This document shows, piece by piece, positions 1 to 12,050 of a stretch of 64,000 nucleotides of DNA. The notes beneath the pieces are model-generated. The model had not been told where the DNA came from. It made no database searches and was given only the letters and a program-made list of their open reading frames with translations. Within the stretch, counting starts at the first letter, position 1. Each line of letters starts with the position of its first letter. Origin of the DNA: Aphrophora alni (Eukaryota; Arthropoda; Insecta; Hemiptera; Aphrophoridae); NCBI GenBank assembly GCA_963513935.1, contig OY740765.1, positions 150,375,830-150,439,829 of the forward strand. Direction: 5' to 3'. Both the position numbers and the translations under genes were made by a program.

Positions 1-129
<129 letters not shown>

Positions 130-264
130 TTAAAGTAAACACTAAATCAAATTAAACCTTTGTTTTCTTAAAAAAGATTCTTAAACAGTTTTTTTTAAAA
201 AATAAATGAAGGCGACAATTTTTACTTCATACCCCATACATGTACAAAGTATAAAAACAAGTTG

Positions 265-345
265 ATAGGGGCCATCATAGTGCTTATCCAACCCAATCAT
301 AAAGATTCTTTAAATGTAATTGCTCAAAAGTTGGTCTCGTGACAA
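265..345 (+). repeat. Dispersed repeat, short copy (family of 22310 and 55690)
   Basis: This is a partial copy of a repeat seen again at 22310-22516 and 55690-55892. The shared part runs from ACTTATCCAGCCC-like bases through the CAAAAGTTGGT block. It sits in the large kinase intron. No coding potential is seen. Confidence 0.55.
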
Positions 346-589
346 GTAAATAAATCAATGTTTGGTTTTAATAAAAATATCTATTTTGATTTACTCTGTC
401 TCTAAAAAGAGTTTTATTAATGTAGAACTCTAGGCCTAATTAATTGAACCAATTTTGATGAAATTGATATGTGTTGATATTTTGGTCATATCTCTACATA
501 CTACAGTAGAAGCTCTTTTAGCCAGCATGGTCGGGACCAGGGCCATGCTGGATATCCGATTTTGCCGGATAATCGAGCGTATCTAGTTT

Positions 590-668
590 TTAACCCTCCA
601 AGTGCTAAAAGTCGCGATCGCGATCTATTTTGCCGCGGCCAAAGTGCTAAAGTCGCGATCGCGATCTA
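590..668. repeat. piggyBac-like terminus with GC-rich palindromic repeats
   Basis: TTAACCCTCCAAGTGC at 590 resembles the element end at 6155 (TTAACCCTTTGAGTGC). It is followed by two copies of an AAGTGCTAAA unit with the self-complementary block TCGCGATCGCGA (about 600-627 and 643-668). The layout, a TTAA end then subterminal palindromes, matches the 6155-7314 element. No matching right end was found, so the insertion appears truncated. Confidence 0.45.
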
Positions 669-937
669 ATTAAACAAGGTTTGCTAAAATCTATATACAA
701 ATGGTAACTTTTATCCAAACTACATGTATTTTATATAGTAACTCTGAGTTAAAGACGCTCTATTCATTTTGCACAATTTTATCGATGGTTATAAGAAAAA
801 TCAATGTTAGTGAAAATCAATACCGGCAGTGAATTGTTGTTTAGTGTTTTTGTCTATATTATTTTGGTAAATACAATTTATTTTATGATTTTTTAGTGTA
901 TCAGTAGTGTTTTTAGTGTAGTATTACACATATAATA

Positions 938-1063
938 ATGAGTGAACTTGGCAATTCAAGTGATATTCATAACTGTTTGTGTGAAAGTGATGAAAGCGGT
1001 AACTCCGATGTAGGAATCAAAATGTTTCTTTCTTTTTTTTTGTGTGTATTACATATTTTATAA
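938..1063 (+). pseudogene. Possible N-terminal stub of a piggyBac-like ORF
   Basis: A short frame opens with ATG at 938 and reads MSELGNSSD, then a stretch rich in acidic residues and serine (CESDESGNSD). Such acidic starts are usual for piggyBac transposases, and the stub at 6839 in the better-defined element looks similar. The frame then runs into T-rich, apparently noncoding sequence. It fits with the piggyBac-like terminus at 590 but is too short for certainty. Confidence 0.3.
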
Positions 1064-1442
1064 TAACTAATTTTAGTAAATACATGATATTCAAAGGTTA
1101 AATGCCAATACACTACTTTCTAAAGACACAGTAATAGAGCACACTAATTTGCAAAAGTTGGATGTAGTGTCACACAGTGCGCGAAATTACTGAATTTGAA
1201 GTTTGTGTATGTATAAATGTTTACAACGATGTTGACATTATGAAGAAAATAAAGTGTTAGAGTACTTATGAAGCAGACAAACACTGGATGACTAAGAAAA
1301 CGGCGCACATAGTCACTGTACTGGCGGGAAATGTCAGTCGAGGCCTGTCAGCCGCCCGAACATAACCGGAAAAAACCGACCGTGAGTGGTGGTTAGTAGA
1401 AATTGCCAGTTGTTAGAATGCCGGTTAAAAGAGCTTCTACTG

Positions 1443-4309
1443 TATTTTACTTATAAAGTAAAGAATAAGTTTGGTAATCGCAAAAAAATTGACCTCCGTT
1501 TTTTACTTATCTTCACGTTTTATGCCTCAGGAAACAAAAAAAAGCAAGATTTTTTACAAGCCCCCTCCCCCCAATCGTCATTGTTGTTTTCGTGGTGCCA
1601 CGGACTACCGGTGTTTATGATCAGGTCCACGTTGTTGCAACACTTATCACTTACCATTGGGTCTTTAAAAAGTTAATTAAGTGCTTAGTTAATTTAGTCG
1701 GGCTAGCTCATCCCTGCACACCTAATTTACAAACACCAATGCAATCCACAAATAAGATGAGGTCTGCTGACCAGTTTTGAAGTCACTAGTACTTCCTACC
1801 AATCAACAGTCCATAAATTTTCTGTTTCTATAACTTGTTTTAATTTTTGAAATTTTATTTTATTTTAAAACTTTTATTTTGTTACCTTTTGGACTAATCC
1901 CAATTTTATTATCTTTTATTTTTCTGAAAACTCTTACTCTAAGGTCGTCGAGCCTTGTGGAAGAGATGTTTCAAAATTTTAATCTATACTAACACATAAT
2001 ATATCACTTAAATTTCTAAATTATGAGCACAAACACAGAAATAATTTTATATCACCTGAAAACATACAAGTTTGAGGTTCAAATGAAATAAGATTAACGA
2101 AATAAACAAGATGTTTAAATAATCTTTACTTTCTTCAAATTTGAAAAAGAATTTTAAAATTTCATATAAAATCCCAAATACCAATTAATAAAGGTTTAAA
2201 AATACAAAAAATATTTTAATACTAATAAATGTTTGAAAAAAGTATTTATATTAACAAAATAAAAATTGTATTACTGGATGACCAAAGCACTACAAGTTCT
2301 GATCTTAAAAATAATTTAATAAATTAAAAAATTTTCACCAAAATATAAATTTTTACAATTTATTATTTTTTCAAAGTCCCCTAAAATCGGAAATTCCTTT
2401 ACCAAATTAACTGATTGCTTTTCCTTTTAAAATTTTCTTTATAACAATCGATTGGTTGGTTATTTAAGCTTTATTTTAGCTTGATGTGTTCCTCTCACTT
2501 CCTGCTTTTCTAATATTACTTAAATACCTTCTTTTAATTATTACTCTACTTAAGTCCTTTTTGATATTAAATATTTTTTGTTATGATGTTGCTGTATCTC
2601 CTCCCTCCCACCGATCCTAATTATTAAGGTCTATAATCACTCGCTCTGACTTTTTCATGTTCATTCCTGCAAATTATCTCACTATATACATTTTTCTTCA
2701 ATCTGCTATAACTTACGAATACATGGTTCAATTTTGATTCTGATTGCAGATTTTTTTTTCCTCTTGAGTTCTGCTTCTATAGGAACTCAATTTGTAGTTG
2801 TAACCAGCACAGTTCCAAAGTTACATCACATTTTCAAAAGTCTTCAATTTTCAAAATTTACTTTTTGAGCTAAATTATTTTTTTGATATTTTACTGTTTT
2901 TAACTTTAGTTTTTAGTCTATCACTTGTAAATATTAAATGAAATTGGAATGTTTGTTAATTTTAAATTGACTTTTGAACATTAAGACTTTATGGAAAATT
3001 TGTTCAGCTAGGGCACCAGGAAGCTTATAGCTTACCAATTTTGAAAAAATACAAATTTTACTTAAGTAAAATTATTCTCAGGGTCGTGTTCCTTTTCTAA
3101 GTGTACTTATCAGTGGTTTTCGGTAAATAAAAAAATCCTTATTTGATTTCGTGAAACTAAACATTCTTTATTAACTTACTTTTAAACAAATACATAAATT
3201 TATTATCAGTTTTATTGTTTTAAACATCCTATCTTTAATTTTTTATATTTATATTTTGCCTTTTTATTAATTTCAAAATCTTAAAACTTTACTTTAAGTA
3301 CTGAGTTGCAACTTCTGAAAAATTACTCATCAATATGAGTTAAATAGACTTATTTCCTTTTTTAACTGTGTTTTAAATTAATTTATCTCAAACAAAAATT
3401 ATTACTTTTTATAGGCATCTCTAATTTTTTTAAATAGCAAAGTAGTTTATAAAAAACATATCAAAAATATTAAACTTACAAATAATACATCAAACAGTAA
3501 TTAATCAAAAATGTTTATACAACATGTAATTTTGAGCACTTTGTAGCACCCGTTACCAATTTGCTATTGTAGAGAAGATTGTTCATTGCTGTCTGCTGAT
3601 TTTGTGAACTTCCTGATGATACCTCCTTAACAGTTCGCATAATATTCATAAAGAAACTTTGTCTTTCGAAATCACTATTCAAACGCACATTGTCCAATTT
3701 TTACTGAAAGTTATGTCCGGAAACATCGTCTCTAGAGTCAACAAATACGTCCAAATATCTCAAACTCCCTCTCATAACTATTCAACATAAATTAAATTGT
3801 TCTCCGTTTCAAAAATCACTCAAACATAACTACATTGTTCTGAACTATTTCCTATCAACAACTTTTTTAAAAACACATCCTACCATCTCAGACGTTTCAT
3901 TAAGACTGCCTGCCTCTCTAGATCTCACAACTAAGCGTCCTTTTTTAGATTTACATAGTCAGCAAAACTCAATATATTCACATTTTTTGGTAGCACGGAC
4001 ACTACTTAAATCATCCAAATGACAACAGGCTCTGTCTATTCTCACAACACAAATATATCACTTTAAAATTTATTATACCTTACAACTAACATTTTCTGCC
4101 TTAAATTTATATTTTGTAAATCTATTTTAAATTTTTTATTGCCCTAGTTTTAATATTATTTACAGTCATTTATTTGACTTACGTTGTCCTCTCTTTAGAC
4201 CAATTATAAATTTCCCAGTTTATTTTCATATTTCAAATCTCAAAGCAACTATTTCTTTAGTATCAAAGTTAAAATTAAAATGTTTGAGGATTACACACTA
4301 AAACAGATA
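1443..4309. other. AT-rich intron sequence without recognised gene
   Basis: This is part of the 14.5-kb kinase intron. I saw no repeat boundaries, conserved protein segments or RNA genes. A 60-codon minus frame at 3697-3515 is open but matches nothing I know; it may be the tail of a degenerate element next to the Helitron. Confidence 0.5.
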
Positions 4310-6154
4310 CCATTAAAGTTATTCAATACCTCTCTCCATACAATATTTCTTGTATGCTTAGGATTTTCTGGTGGTAGGGCAACTTTTAAGCCAATTCATC
4401 TCTAGACTCTAGAAAAAGCTATATATAACATCCTGTGCATAAATACTGCAGTCAGTAAATAAATGCCAACTAATTCAAAAGTTTGACCTTGAGCTTTATG
4501 GATAGTCATTACAAAAGCTGTTTTTACTAGAGTTTGATGCCTTTGCATAACACATCCAAGTTTAATTTTGTTATAATCTAATGTAACTCTTGGGATGTGA
4601 ACTTATTGGCCTGTAAATTCACCGGTAATAATCTTGGCTTTAATAATGTTATTACAAAGTTGTCACAATCAAAATCCATCCGAAGCATCCAAATTTCATA
4701 GAAGCATTATGATTGTATTATTTAAAGCTTTTTTTATTCATATGATGGTAAGTCACCTCTGTGCATAAGAATTAAGAAATTCTGAAGCAATTTGAAGTGT
4801 CGGGTTCATCTTTATGGAATCGTAGCTTTTATATACTTTATATTCTCCTGGAAGTCTGTTTATAATTTCATCATTAATTTTATTAACTTTTTTGTTTAAA
4901 TGTGCTAATATAGTCCTCTTTTCATATCTTTATATCTGTTGCTTGATAGGCAATACATAAACATTTTGTCAATCAAATTTTCATTAGAAAGTATAATTTC
5001 TGGTAGTTTAATTTCATCCATAGCATTCACTGGTAACTCACCATTGCCAATATTAAAAAAAAAAAAAAAAAAATTCTACAGAATCTCTTTGATCTTGATC
5101 AATGCACATATTTTCTGATAAGGAAAAATAATTGAAATGACGCCTATGTTCACTTTTCTTTATTGATAGATGTACTAATTCACTTCCGTTACAACGAGGT
5201 TGAACTGGCAAACATTGTCTAAAATCTTCTCCAAATACCATGATTTTTCAACCAAAAGGTAAGTTAGGATTTCCAACAGAACGAAGTAACTGATCCATAT
5301 TATTAAAACCCTATTTAGGAAGCATAAGAGCTTCATCCATTTATAAAACATTGATTTTGGCAAGTTCCTTTGCCTTAGCTGAATTTGATTTGATTTTTTG
5401 ATTTGGACTTAATGAGACTTTGAGTCCAAAAGTTTTATGTAAAGTTTGTCCATCTGGAAGAAGAATCGAAGCTATTCAGTAAAGGCCCTATACATGACGT
5501 TATAGTTTTGTCCAGAAAGAATATAGTACACCGTTTTATAGAAAAAAGTTTTGCCCATCACACCAAGACCTGTGAAGAGGTAATATTTTGATGTGGATTG
5601 ATTATCGTTACAGGAATTTATAATTTCATTTACAATTTCTATCTGTCTTCATCTAAGAAGATGATACATCTGTTCTCCAAGAGCGGCATTTTCTCTATGT
5701 TCAAAATCTCTTGGTTTTACTCATTTTTGTAGTCCTCAATAACATCCATATTATATTGTTGAACCCAACAACGAAAGTTACTACCTTCTGTTGTTTCAGT
5801 ATTAAGTTTATATGCGATGATTCTATATGCACGTTTAATGCTTCATAGTTGAAATTACCATTTCGCCTTGCTTTTTGTATAAAATCTTCAGCTAAATCTT
5901 CCTTAAATGTATCATATAAAGCTTTGGGATATTTGGGGGACCCATAAATAAGGATTTGCGTGAAAAGTGTTCTCATAGCCCTAGGCATTTTAGATATGGC
6001 AGATTCTTGTAAATCTTCAATCCATTGCTGGTCATAATACGCAAGTCCTCGACCAAGGCAAGCTTGCTTATAAGTTGTGTACCTTACACAATTAATTGGT
6101 AGTATTGTGAAAATTCAAGTCAAGTCAAATGTTGACAACTTATATAGGGTGTTT

Positions 6155-7314
6155 TTAACCCTTTGAGTGCCACAAGAAAATTTTCATAACTGGAAAATTC
6201 GGTAACACATCTAAAATGCACAGACTCACCCAAAAATGCCACAGGTATAAATGGTTTTTTGGAGAACTTTGTTATAAACGACACAGATTAAATTGTATAC
6301 AAGATATCTTAACAAATTTAGTGTCAAAATGTTTAGTGTTACCTAGGCTACAATTATATTTGTAAATAAGTTGGATTCTATATGAAAAAAAAAATATATT
6401 TATTAAAAACCAAATTTAAGATAATTTAGAAAAAAAAAATTTTACATTTTTTTTTTTAACCTCACAAACCAAAAATATTTTATCTGTGGGAAGTGTGCTA
6501 TTTTCTATTTATATACTGTTTTCTATAAGTGACCAAATTTTTAAATTATTTGGTTGAAAACCAAACTCAAACAAAAAACTTTTATCTCAGAACTAACCTA
6601 TCCCAACCTAACCTAGGCCTATTTTGTTTACCTGATGTACTAGGTTGATCTAAGTTTAAATCAATATCACTATCACTAAACTGATTGTCACTATCACTTT
6701 CTGGTTGATATAACGGGTCTAGATCACTGTCATCTCCAAATAAATGTAACAAATCATCTTCAGAGGCTAAAGAGTCATCGTCTGAATAACCTGAAAGTAA
6801 TCTGTCTACTTCCCTACCTCTTAGATTTTCTTCCGCCATTTCAAAGCAATATATTATCCAAAATACTACTTTAAACTTGTAATAACTAAAATAATAACCT
6901 TCAACAAACAAATAATAATATAACACGAACAACAAACTTCAAAAAAAAACTGATGACTGTAGCGAGAAAAACAATATCAACACACAATAATATCAGTACA
7001 CTTCTAACCTGCAAGTGAAAATGACAACAGCTGATTTTGTGCATCTGTAATTGTTGTCATCTGTTTAGTTAGCTAAAACAAAATTTTTTCCACCACTGAA
7101 TATCACTGGATATACCACAAAGTATTTTAAAACACCGAAATACTATATAGCAGATTACAAATAAATTAATTAAACTACGAAATACGCAGTGGCGATGGAT
7201 CGTCACCGTGGCATTTCTCGCACGGAAAAATGGTGACGATAGATCGTCACCGTGGCACTTCTCGCACGAAAAAATGGTGACGATAGATCGTCACCGTGGC
7301 ACCAAAAGGGTTAA
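6155..7314 (-). mobile_element. piggyBac-type deletion derivative inserted in the Helitron
   Basis: The element starts TTAACCCTTTGAGTGCCAC at 6155 and ends in GTGGCACCAAAAGGGTTAA at 7314, an inverted repeat bounded by TTAA on both sides as expected for piggyBac. Near the right end are three copies of a palindromic GGTGACGATAGATCGTCACC unit (7190-7300) spaced by TCTCGCACGAAAAA. Inside is the start of a transposase frame on the minus strand (6839-6582). The catalytic part is missing, so it must rely on an enzyme from elsewhere. Removing it and one TTAA leaves the Helitron frame readable across the join. Confidence 0.85.
6582..6839 (-). pseudogene. N-terminal remnant of piggyBac-like transposase
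   Basis: The frame begins MAEENLRGREVDRLLSG and continues with a strongly acidic, serine-rich stretch (SDDDSLASEDDLL, ESDSDNQFSDSD), ending after 85 codons. piggyBac transposases commonly start with such an acidic region before the catalytic domain. No catalytic aspartate region follows, since the element turns into AT-rich sequence and its left terminus. The upstream minus frame stays open beyond the ATG, but MAEEN is the natural start. Confidence 0.6.
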
Positions 7315-7460
7315 AGAAATATTTATAGAGAACCCAAAGGTACCATTAGGGTAAAATAGTGGATATGTAAATGGCTCAATACGATTTTCTATATTTTTCA
7401 TGGTCACCACAGATTTGCCCCATTGATGAATCACTACAACCATATATGTAGGTATCAACA

Positions 7461-7704
7461 ATAGTGTGCCAACATAAAGCAGCGATTACATAACAGTGCG
7501 CCAGCATAAAGCTCCTCCAAAAGCAGTGATTACATAATGTGAAAATAGCTATTTAGCATTTTTTTGCGGATATGGGACATAGTGCAATCAATTTCTGTCA
7601 AGAATAAACCTCTACATACAAACTTCCAAAAAATCTTTAGAGCCATTTCTGAGTTATGCTGAACATACATACAAACATACAGAGATTGCTCGTTTATTAT
7701 AAAA
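7461..7704 (+). repeat. Possible non-LTR retrotransposon 3' tail
   Basis: The stretch has two short direct repeats (GCGATTACATAAC-like and GTGATTACATAATG) and ends with TGAGTTATGCTGAACATACATACAAACAT followed by a TTTATTATAAAAGGATT tail; the longer motif is at about 7651-7710. Such ends are common in insect RTE/CR1-like tails. No reverse transcriptase is present. Confidence 0.3.
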
Positions 7705-7835
7705 GGATTTTATTTGAGAATTTATAACAGCTGTTTTAAATTATTTTTAGGTTAACTTATATAGTGCTTACTTAATTTATAAGGATTCACGTTGTGTTGT
7801 GATTGATTGCTCACATTTCACAAAACTAAAAGGTT
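7705..7835 (+). repeat. Dispersed repeat, copy also at 27885-28010 (minus)
   Basis: The stretch from TATTTTTAGGTTAACTTA through GTGTTGTGATTGATTG recurs, inverted, at 27885-28010 with small differences. A weaker partial duplicate of its second half appears at about 7890-7990. No protein is encoded. Confidence 0.6.
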
Positions 7836-10800
7836 TATATGACAATTATTATTAATGTGTCAAAATTTAGACTGAATTTTTTATCTCACAAAAGTTGCTG
7901 TACATACTGTATAGCGCTTACTTTATTTGTGATTTTGTTTAAATCTCGTAAAAGTTAACAGTTTATATGGCTTGTTGTTAATGAGTGACAATTGCATGGG
8001 AGCTTAGATATTCTAAATGAAGTGAAACATAAATGAAGTGAAACAATTCAGAATGTAATTTAATAAAAAATCTATGCAGAATAAATATTAGTGGAATGCC
8101 ATTAAAACAAGAGGCGACACACACGAGATCTTAAGGACACAACCGACCAGTCAACTCAATAATTAGGTAATAAGTTATAGGCCTAGGAATCCGAAAAGAA
8201 TATCACAATTAAAATATATTTCCCGATATTTTAAGACCATGTTTCCCACCTCAAAATCAATCAAAATTAAATCATTAATCCAGGAAAATTATTATAAAGA
8301 CACAATTCAACCATTAAAACGAAACATTTAAATTTTAAAATCACCATCTAAAATAGTTAACATGAGAATCTGATATAGGGCATCACAGAATCGCGAAGAT
8401 TCTAAGAAAATGAAAATCTATCAGGAGAAACTAGTAATTTTAACGGATAGATCGGAATCTTCTATATAGAAAAAGTCGTTTAGGAAAATACAAAGGACAT
8501 ACCAGTCTCAATCGGTAGAAATTAAAAACTAAACCAAGTCCCGAATTAAATATGGCCATAAAATTGATCTATTCCGAACTTCAAGCTGTTGTAACAAGGA
8601 CTTCTCCCAAACCCACGTTCTGATTGGTGAATTAAATTAGAACAGTTGTGACGTAGATATGCGATACAATTTGTATAAATTAGAGTAATTAGTTTGACCA
8701 TTAATATTTTGATATAAAAAAGAAGTTATTTGTTTGTTTAGTAATATAATTCAGTTTATTTAAAGTCCCATTTTTCCAAATTGAATGATTGAAAACCATA
8801 GAAAAACATTTTATTAATAATTATCTAAATTTTCCCTTAGCATACAAAATACACACACACACACAAAGTGCATACATAAAAGGTCAGGTGATATAGAAGG
8901 CGGGCGATTGGAAACCAAGTAACGCTTTTCCAATAGAATGGGTTGTTGTTGGCGTCTTGTAGATGAACAGGACGTTTCTACAGAGCTGAAGATTTTGAAT
9001 ATGATTTTAAAAGGTATATCAATGAGTACAAGGTTGTCAAATAATACTAGAAGAAATGTTAAATAGTGTGTGTTCAATATATAGTAGAATTTTTTCCGAA
9101 TCTTAAAGAGACAATTAAGAAAAACGTACTTAAAGCTGAACAGAATTATTGGTGAGATCTAACCATTTTCTTACACTAAATTTATAAAGATTATCCAAAG
9201 ACAAGTATTAGTTTTTACTTACCAAGTGATCAGAATTGATGTGGTGTTGATTAATTACATTAATAGACATTGTTTAAAATTGATAGAGACAATTCAATTT
9301 GATCAAAAACTTCTCAAATGAAATAGACCTTTTCTTACTTACATTTCAATAGATATGTGTCCCTTTATAAAGCAGTTAATTTAATTTAAATATTTTGGGA
9401 CTTATTTTAGATTTGCTTCTTACTTTATGTGTATATTTGTGTTCTTTTTCTAAAGATTGGAAAAAGCCGGCATCAACCCCAAACCCTGAGATTAAGAACT
9501 CTTAATAGGTGAAAGACTAATTGAATATTGTTTATGTGTATATTTATAGATTCTGCGAAAGACAAAATTGTGTTAATTAAATTTTGAACAATTTTCGTCA
9601 ATAAATATATAATTAAGATTTTGAAAGATAGACTGTTTTAAGAACTATTTATTCAATTCTGATTTAGAAGAAAATAATTTTGTAACTATTTTTTTATTGA
9701 AATTATTTCATTGTTATTAATAAATTTGAGAATTTAAACTTATTTGTTTCATATAATTTTATTTCATAGTTGTTGCAAATTTAGTACCACAAGGTGGGGC
9801 TTTTGCTTTGTTGTAAGATTTGACACTTCAAAGTGAGGCTTTAATTAATCAATATTTTTCTTATCCACTAAATTTAAATATGTGTTTTAGCCGGTTGTAG
9901 GAAGACCATGTGGAAACCATTGAACACTTACTGGTCAATGAGAAAATGCCAATGGCAGAAATCGAAGGGCACTGAATCATGAAGTAAACCAACAAGTTCA
10001 AGTTTTTGATGCTAACATGAACCTCAGACCTTGATACTATTTTAAAATTGCACGTTCATTTGATATTAACAATCTATATTTTTATGTAGGTGATCTTTGA
10101 TATATGATGAAATAACCACACAAATGTAGTTATTTAAAACGGATAAATTTTTAACTGGAAATGACTAGTTATTTTCTAAATTTAATAAATTAATTTAAAG
10201 TCTAAATAAACAAAATCATAAAATGTATGCATGGTCATTTATTTCACTCACATTCTTTATGTTAATATAAATGTATTCACTAAAATCATTGCAACCTAGA
10301 TATCAGAATAAAAAATAATCCAGAACTAGAGTATGTAACATAGTAAATAATAGGGTTAAAAGACACGACGTGATTGGATCTATAGAATATAGGTCAAAGA
10401 TCCTGATTGGTTCCTAGCTCATGCGAGTGTAGTAAAATTAATTAAAGAAAGCCGTAAACTATTAATAAAAAACGTCCAAGAAAACAATTTTGTGTTATAA
10501 ATAGTTTTAAAATGATTTTATAATAAATGTTTTCTAGTAAAACGTTGTAGATGTGTAAGATGAATAATTAAATATAAATTGATGTGTCAAAGGGTTTTTT
10601 GGGGGAAAGGCGGGAGAGAAAATCTCGTGGTTTAGTCTCAGTTGGTAAAAGTCTTGGTAGATGTGTTGTAGAAATTGAACCTATGAAGAAAGTTGAATGT
10701 GAACGTTTTGTTAAAAAATGTAATAGATTTGATTTTTTGTCTCAAATAGAGACTAACAAAGTAGTAAATGGTTAGAGAAGTGATAACGAGTGTTTTCAAT

Positions 10801-12050
10801 GACAATGTAAACGTGGTTGATAGACTAATAGACTTAGTGCATACAATGGACAAATAAAAAGTGAGACAATTGGTATAAAGTGAATAACTGGACAGTTAAT
10901 ATTAAAACCTTAACGAACACTCGAGTTTGTAAGATTACAAATAATAAGAGACTATGTGCTATATACGTGAGTCTTAAACTGATCGTTTACCACGTGGCGA
11001 AAATCGTGTACTAAATTGAACATCCTTTTATTAACCATAAATGCTATGAACTATTGTACAAAAAACATTTCTAGAGTGCTGTGTGAACATTCGAAACATG
11101 AACTTTTCGGAAAACAACGCTTGCAGTAATCTACAAGATATAGGACATCTTGAACAACTACCTTCGGACATTTTTTATGAAAATTGGTGTTCTGGTATAA
11201 GCACCTTATGTTAACTTAGGATTAAGGACTTATATTATGTTTTGATATATTTTGCTATACATGTTTGATCTTTTTAATCTGCTTAAAAAATATTTTAAGA
11301 AAAATAAATTAATAAAATAATGAAATTTTAATATTTAAAGTAAATCTCCATCAGATATCTACTAAGTGATTTAAATTTAAATAAAAAGTAAATTCCTGTT
11401 GCAACATTTTTGAATAGAAAAAGAAAAGTATAATAAAACGTTATTATAAAATATATAATATGTGTTTTATAAGAATATGAAATAATTATAGGATGTTTAA
11501 TAAAAAAATAAATAAACATGTACAATTTCAGCAGAAAAAGACTTGTATCTTTCTTTCATCACCTATGCCAAGTACGTTTTTAAAAGAACTTGAGACCTCG
11601 AGATATTTTGATAATTTAAATTCATGTTTTTCAAAATTGATGTTAATACATCTGGCGCCCTTATGAACCGAGCAATATTTAAAATTAAATAGAAATAACT
11701 TTCTTAAACTTCATTTTTTAATTATAATAATAAAGTAATTAAATTTATATAAAACGGCAAGGTATTACAACTATTACAAGTATAGTAAGACAAATTAACT
11801 TCGAGCAATATTGAGATGCGCAGTTGACAGGTTTGTGTATACATGACATGACTGTTGGATATAGGGAGGAGTGGGGTAAGTTTAACGGTATAATTTAGAA
11901 AGAGAGGGAGAGAAATGCTTTGACTGACTCATTCTATACCAATACAGTTGCACATGATCTTCGGATTATAGAGGCAATATAGTTAGTGATCTTTTTACAT
12001 ACTAGGTTATGACTTAACTTAGATTAATCAATTTGGCAGTGAATATCATA
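7836..12050. other. AT-rich intron sequence, nothing recognised
   Basis: This long part of the 14.5-kb intron shows no convincing protein similarity. Small items are a short CA run near 8853-8865 and a TGGCGCCC block at 11653 that resembles a retroelement primer-binding site, without any recognisable LTR around it. Short open frames at 10584-10853 and 8814-9077 look like chance. Confidence 0.5.

Larger units (their letters stand above)
504..1442. mobile_element. pogo/Tigger-like non-autonomous DNA transposon
   Basis: The ends are inverted repeats: CAGTAGAAGCTCTTTTA begins at 504 and its reverse complement ends at 1442. About 23 of the first 25 bases match. Both ends are flanked by TA, the target duplication of the Tc1/mariner-pogo group. 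CAGTAGAA followed by pyrimidine-rich bases is the usual start of Tigger-like elements. No Tigger transposase is encoded in the 939 bp, so it is a deletion derivative. It holds a second insertion, or part of one, from 590. Confidence 0.7.
4310..7460 (-). pseudogene. Degenerate Helitron replicase-helicase, interrupted
   Basis: Minus-strand pieces read in order along a Helitron protein. FTYPLFYPNGTFGF (about 7330-7400) is from the Helitron helicase-like region before Pif1. RTLFTQILIYGSP and YDTFKEDLAEDF lie at about 5860-5970. A Walker A relic GLGVMGKTFFY is near 5550-5580. FGEDFRQCLPV (Walker B region) and SIKKSEHRRHF with LSENM lie at 5090-5240. TIHKAQGQTFELVGIYL (helicase motif near the C terminus) is at about 4450-4510, and a tail LPPENPKHTRNIVWREVL lies near 4320-4375. 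Many stops and frameshifts make it inactive. A piggyBac-type element sits inside it at 6155-7314. Helitron 5' and 3' termini were not located. Confidence 0.85.

Noticed and set aside
1386..1780. Overlapping plus frames of 96 and 62 codons
   Set aside because: The first begins inside the terminal repeat of the Tigger-like element. Neither resembles a known protein.
9895..9990. VETIEHLLVN-like words resembling the end of a LINE reverse transcriptase
   Set aside because: Only about ten residues fit and no neighbouring RT motifs were found.
10584..10853. Overlapping open frames of 63 and 71 codons on opposite strands
   Set aside because: Low-complexity composition, no known motif, no splice context. 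Consistent with chance.
11640..11675. TGGCGCCC block like a retroviral primer-binding site
   Set aside because: No LTR-like tips or repeat partner found next to it. The rest of the site does not match a tRNA end well.
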